Source of the DNA: Ciona savignyi
Taxonomy: Eukaryota > Chordata > Ascidiacea > Phlebobranchia > Cionidae
Reading direction: 5' to 3'
Length of the DNA stretch: 64,000 nucleotides
Assembly (NCBI GenBank): GCA_000149265.1
Contig: CH003323.1
Span: 184,454-248,453 of the forward strand
Positions 59,140 through 64,000 of this stretch are shown in pieces. The translations under genes were made by a program, and so were the position numbers. Position 1 is the first letter of the stretch. Each line of letters starts with the position of its first letter. The notes beneath the pieces were generated by a model. The model was not told the origin of the DNA. It searched no databases and saw only the letters and a program-made list of their open reading frames with translations.

Positions 59140-60190
59140 CATGGCATGCATGTCGCACCGACATCTACCAGAAGGAATAATGTGATAATCGTAATGAAAC
59201 TTGGCGGGTGTTGGTTAGCATCGTCTAGATATGCAGAAACCAAAATTTTAGGTGATAAACCCAGGGGAATTCCCCTGGGAGGTTAAAAACCAAAACGGAA
59301 TTTTTTTATAAAAAAATTACACCTCTTTGTTTGTGGCATAGCGCTTAAAAACGACTGCTTCAACTTAATTCAGATCTGATTTAACACTTAAAAGAAAAAT
59401 ATTACTAGGGAACCACCCTAAAAAATAAGATTTTGTTCTAAAATCATGATTGTGACCCCACGTCGCCCCGACATCTATCAGAGAGAGTAGTTGTGGAATC
59501 GCAATGAAAATTAGACATTTTTCAGTCAAATTGGTCTACTAGATATGCAGAAACAAAATTTTGGGTGAAAAATCGGGGGGAAATTACCTCCCCTGGGACG
59601 TTAAAAACCAAAACGGTATTTTTTTTATCAGAAAATAGCCTTTTGTGGTCCATAGCGTTTAAACGGCTGCTACAATTTAAATCAGATTTGGTGGAATGTA
59701 AGTGCATTCATTCATTAGTCACTGATGGATGTAACACTTAAAAGAAATAAAAAACCCAAAATAGGATTTTGTTCTGAAATCATTATTGTGACAAGCATGC
59801 CAAGTCGCCCCGACATCTACCAAAAGGAGTAATGGAATCACAATGAAAATTAGACATTTGTAAGAAGAACACAAGGGCTAGATGTGCAGAAACCAAATTT
59901 TGGGTAATGAATCTAGGGGAATTCCCCTGAGACGTTAAAAACCAAAAGGTTTTTTCTAATAAATTAATTAGCTTTTGAGGGCATAGCGCTTTTAACCGGC
60001 TGCTCTAATTTTAATCAGATTTGGTGAAAATGCCATTGTACACTTTGTGCCACTTAAAAGTAAGAAAATATTTATCTATGGAACCCTTAAAAACGAAGAT
60101 GTGTTCCTGAATTATAATTGTGACAGGCATGCCATATCGCACTGACATATCCAACAAGGAGTCGTCGACAAATCATATTAACCACTTTGA
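59140..60190 (+). repeat. tandem array of about 320 bp units, four copies
   Basis: The block GTCGC-CCGACATCTACCA recurs at about 59154, 59462, 59803 and 60138, so periods are about 308, 341 and 335. Each full unit continues with AATCGCAATGAAAATTAGACA, ATATGCAGAAACCAAA, GGGGAATTCCCCTGGGA, GGCATAGCGCTT and AACACTTAAAAG. Copies differ by substitutions and small indels. It has no coding capacity. Confidence 0.8.
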
Positions 60191-61870
60191 ACCAAATTAG
60201 CAATTCTTATTCAGCCTGGATAACTCTGGCTTTCGTAATTGGAAAAAATGTCACTTAAAAAACATAGCAACAGTAGCTAGCTTACTTACAAAACGATTGC
60301 TACCTATCAAACATAAGCAGGCCAGAGAATAGCGAGCAGCTAATAATAACATAGATAGATCAAAACCGATATGCACTCGAAGCAATTTTGACAGGATTCT
60401 TTTTTTGTGTCGCCAGGGTATTAGATAGCTATAAGAGGCCGCCATACAGACACCCAGTCAAACTTAATGCAGAGAAGTACGAACCAGACATGAAACGATG
60501 GATTTCCCATAAAGAACGGAACAAATGTTAGTTAACAACACATGATATTCAAAACGAAATTATTGAAATAATTGCAAATATAATTTTAAGGGAAACAGTT
60601 TTGGAAATCATGCGTCATTGTGGACTAAGAATCAAATGTGTATGTGTGATGTTCATCTGAAAGAGATGGAAAACGGACAAAACGAATTCTACTACGCTTA
60701 CAAAATATCATCAAAAATGCATTGCTTTCAAAACTCGAAAGTTGCCGCCCGCGGCCAATCAATCATATGATGCTGCTAATAAATATGTCGGGACGACTAA
60801 ACGGAGTTCAAACAAATGAAATCTTTATATCCAACCATGCTGTACAATGAATGCAATCAATAAATGCATCGTTAACCAATTCAACTTGGTTGTTGAAAAG
60901 TCTTGTTTACCAAACGCGCATTATTATCATCAGTAGTGCACTTTATTAAATCACCCCCTAACGTTTTTTGTCACTGAGGTTGTTGATTTCTTAATAATAT
61001 ATATATTTTAAAAAGACTATAAAAGCATGCTTCCTAAGAAAAACCCTTACAGGTGTGTGGTGTATAATTTGGTTAATATTTTAGCTTAATTAAATAAATA
61101 AATGATCGTTGCATATTGGTTAACTAACTAACTAACTACCTGTAAGTTTTGTTTTACGAAGGTATCGATTTAAAAACTTATACAAAGATGGGATATTGTT
61201 GCTTGAATTTATTTTATATATACTGTAACGTAGACTACTAGCAATGTTATTATCTACCCTTAGGCTACGAACTGAGAAATTTGGTATACAGAGGAGTTTT
61301 AACAGATTACTTTTGTTTTTAAGTTTATGTTGTAACACTAAAATGGATGACAGTTTTCAGATTCACGTTCTGGCATGGATAAGAGAAGTTTTATTGTACA
61401 CAATAAAACAACACAAATTGAACCAAGGAGGACGTCTGTCTGAAAGTATCTCTGAAGATGCTAGCCCCATAGAAGAAAATGTTTATTTAGAAACATTACC
61501 TATTGACATGACTTGGTGCCGTAGCAAAAAACTACATACATTTCTTCACAAAATAACGCCTTGCATTACTAAAAACCCTCATTTTTTCAATTAATTATCT
61601 GCTTGGATAAAGAAGTGATAAAGCATCCATGTATTGCAATCTACTTGTCTGCATCCAAATCTGGATTTCGTCACACAAGGCTTTGTCGGTTGTATTGGAG
61701 GATACCGTTTTAAAAAAAATGTGGGCTTTACATGCAAGCTGCAAAGAAGCAGAAGCGTGCACGATCTGCTAAAATACAAAACATTCTTCTACACCCTTAT
61801 AAAAGGGGCTTTGTTTAAGACGTTTAAACAAACTCCTTGATTTGTAATGCGTAACGGATTACCTTCTTGA
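60190..61870. other. unassigned stretch
   Basis: An open frame at 61244-61594 (116 codons, plus) is the longest here and has ordinary protein composition, including MDDSFQIHVLAWIREVLLYT and LPIDMTWCRSKK. I do not recognise it and it could be an exon of an unknown gene. A four-base AACT repeat lies at 61123-61138. Confidence 0.35.
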
Positions 61871-62089
61871 ATATTTGTTAATGGCATTAATTGTTGAAAA
61901 TACAAGTTCAGAACAACTGATTTCGCTTTATAACTGCAGTAATCTACAACACGTTTTGGCGTGTAATGCTTGTCCGCCAAAACAACAACACGCGTGTTAT
62001 CGTAGATTTTCACGGGATTTTGTTCAAATAACACGCCTTAGCAGAACACGTGTTTTCTCTTATACGCGAACAAATTGCCGTGTGAACTG

Positions 62090-63966
62090 TGAATATAACA
62101 CGCCAAGTTTTTTAGTGAAATGCACATCGAAACGAAAATATGTGGATGATAAACACAGGACGTTTTTAGCAGAGTGGGAGAGCTTATATATTTTTGTTGA
62201 ACCTAATGGCAAGATATTCCGCCTTATATGTCAGGCGTCGTTAGCGCATTTCAAAGCTTCAAATCTTCAGCGCCACTTCAGCTCACTCCCATGCTACATC
62301 GACAAGAAATTTTCAAAAGGAACTACTGACTGATTTCGCAAGCACACGGTGATTACTTTGAAAAGTCAGGCAGAAAAGCACACACATTTTACGTTTGCAT
62401 CGTATCAAATTGCTTGGAACATAGCACAGGCCAAAAGGCCATACAATGAAGGAGAATTCGTTAAAAAATGCCTCTGTGAGGCAGGCTGGCTGTTGAAATC
62501 TTGTCTCCTGAAAACAAAAAGAACGGTAGCAGATGTTCAACTGTCCCGCCATACTGTAGAACACAAAATATCAGACACAGATATTGAATCACAGTTGCAC
62601 TCTGACTTGCAAGCATGCGAGTACTTTAGTGTCGCATTAGACGACAAGACAAGCCTCAGTTGACAAGGTCTGTTCAAACTATTGTTTGATCTTCCTTGCT
62701 ATTCTGCCACTACTAAAAGACAGAACCCAGAACCCGTGGCTGATGACTGTATTTGCGAAAGCAAATATGCCTATAGCAAAACTAGTTGCACAACAACCAC
62801 GGATGCAGCGCCAGCCATAATTGGATCTGTCAAAAAACTTGTGGGGCTGTGCAAAGCCGACCAAACATTTTTCGAGTTTTGGAATTTTCACTGCATTATT
62901 CACAGGGAGCAACTCGTGTTTAAATGATATTGAATTTGGACAACGTCATGAAGACTGATGGAAATCGTCAACTACATCCGCTTAATCACCGGCAATTCAA
63001 AAATCTAATCGCTGAGTTGGACCAAGGGCTTCCAGGTGATCTGCCGCTGCACTGCATTGTAAGGTGGCTGTCAAAAAGCCAGGTACTCTATGCTGTGAAA
63101 CTGTTCATGGAAGAGAAGAACAAGAATTATCCCGAACTCTCGGACCTCGAGTGGATTATGTACCTGGCCTTTCTTAGTCGACATGTTGTATCACTTGAAC
63201 GGATTGAACCTAAATTTTCAGGGTAAGCTAAAAATGCTGCCTGACCTACTTACTGCAAACTGTATTTGCTTTTATCAAAAAACTGAAGTTGTTCAAGGCG
63301 CAGATTCAAAAGGGAGATAGATAGATTTAAGTCACTAGCGCCACCCTGAATACGCAAAGAGCTAGCTAGCTAGCTAGCTAGCAACAACTTCTTGAAACCC
63401 TACAAGAAAGCTTCTTTGTGCTGCAATTCCGTGATCTACAACTGAAAAGGCCACAGATTACGTTCCTCGTCGACCCATTTACTTCTGAGACCGATTGTTT
63501 GAAAGCCCGACTAGTCTCAGATGAGGCTGCAGCTGAGTTGGAGATGATCGATCTTTGTTAGGACCAACTCAAACCTGCTTTAAGGGAAGGAACCATTGAG
63601 TTTTGGAAAAGTGTCCCAATTCAAAAATAACCCAATGTCAAACGGGCTGCGCTTAAGATACTCGCAATGTTTGGGTCAACTTAACGTCTGCGAGTCTGTG
63701 TTTTCTACCCTAAAACTAGTGAAATCAAAGCATCGATCTTTTCTGACTGACACTCATCTGAAAGTATTGCTTCGATTAGCAACAACGGAAAGCCAGATTT
63801 GAAGAGGATTGTTCAAAACAAAGAATGCTAAAAGTCCCACTAAGTAGCATTCATAACAATAAAAGACTTAAAGACTAAATTTCTGTCATTGTGTGTATGA
63901 TATGGCTCTTTGTGGCAATACAGTAAGAAATGTGGCTGTTAGTCTCGGACTGGTTGGCCACCCCTG
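62090..63966 (+). pseudogene. GTF2IRD2-type hAT transposase relic with right terminal repeat
   Basis: The plus strand reads KCTSKRKYVDDKHRTFLAEW and ICQASLAHFKASNLQRHFSS (BED-like N-terminus, 62119-62290), then IAWNIAQAKRPYNEGEFVKK (62410-62470), QLHSDLQACEYFSVALDDKT (62592-62650). LVFKxxILNLDNVMKT lies near 62915-62955, NHRQFKNLIAELDQG near 62990 and LHCIVRWLSKSQVLYAVKLF near 63050-63110. The C-terminus has ITFLVDPFTSETDCLKARLV, KRAALRILAMFGSTYVCESV and FSTLKLVKSKHRSFLTDTHL (63640-63770). This is the full order of GTF2IRD2/EPM2AIP1-like hAT transposases, with stops and shifts throughout. GGTTGGCCACCCCTG ends at 63966 and is the right terminus. The left terminus was not found. Confidence 0.8.
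63361..63383 (+). repeat. GCTA simple repeat inside the hAT relic
   Basis: Five to six tandem GCTA units. The expansion lies within the hAT coding relic and helps to break its frame. Confidence 0.9.
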
Positions 63967-64000
63967 CCGTAATACAACAAGCTTTGATCAATAACGCCCA

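Noticed and set aside
59522..60445. Open frames within and after the 320 bp array
   Set aside because: They are short and arise from repeat units, with no conserved domain.

Overview
The window is eukaryotic and animal-like. It has introns with GT-AG junctions, is AT-rich, carries dispersed tRNA-derived SINEs, and holds many decayed DNA transposons and Ty3/gypsy retrotransposons. The SINE (tRNA-like head, a G+C-rich middle, and a tail ending in AGGATA-type repeats) resembles composite SINEs I associate with ascidian tunicates such as Ciona. I offer tunicate as the likely source from memory and have not verified it. I see no convincing intact single-copy host gene. One 100-N assembly gap lies at 24432-24531.

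The centrepiece is a 6.9 kb DNA transposon at 3929-10805. Its ends are matching inverted repeats beginning CACTCTAAAAAAAGTTGA, flanked by TA, with many TTGACTC/GAGTCAA subterminal repeats, as in CACTA/EnSpm-type elements. It carries two genes on the plus strand. The first is a zinc-finger/TNP2-like transposase of about 820 codons (4720-7188). The second is a nine-exon gene for a SAM-domain protein resembling the SAMD3-like proteins of fish. The transposase lies wholly inside intron 1 of the SAM gene, between exon 1 (4485-4575) and exon 2 (from 7251). This recalls plant En/Spm, where the large transposase ORFs sit in the first intron of tnpA. The SAM exon was later split by an 819 bp hAT-type insertion with a perfect 8 bp target duplication (7305-8123). 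A second, decayed copy of part of the SAM gene lies at about 48.55-48.94 kb on the minus strand.

Layout: 0.9-3.6 kb holds copies of a 440-460 bp inverted-repeat MITE family and SINE pieces. 3.9-10.8 kb is the CACTA element. 11.5-16.4 kb is a decayed plus-strand Ty3/gypsy element whose pol is interrupted by a 780 bp fold-back element (12852-13631) and by a MITE copy (14472-14909). 16.4-23.6 kb is mostly unassigned, with hAT termini and a GTF2I-like fragment. 23.7-25.3 kb is a minus-strand BED-type hAT transposase relic around the gap. A candidate solo LTR lies at 26.4-26.9 kb. 31-32 kb is a broken copy of an uncharacterised repeated gene family. 34.7-35 kb is a hAT C-terminal fragment, 37 kb a Harbinger-like SANT fragment and 37.7-39.1 kb a second, minus-strand gypsy relic. 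42.9-44.4 kb is a second BED-hAT relic containing split U2 snRNA sequence. 46.8-47.2 kb is piggyBac, 47.7-48.3 kb a gypsy integrase and 48.9-49.3 kb a YqaJ-like nuclease. 51.7-53.3 kb is two hAT transposase relics, one ending inside the other. 56.1-56.6 kb is a pogo-like DNA-binding region followed by tandem repeats carrying TGACGTCA. 59.1-60.2 kb is a tandem array of about 320 bp units, and 62.1-63.97 kb a GTF2IRD2-type hAT relic ending in a clear terminal repeat.

The genes form no host pathway. What they show is layered transposon insertion: hAT into CACTA, fold-back and MITE into gypsy, U2-bearing sequence into hAT, and hAT into hAT.
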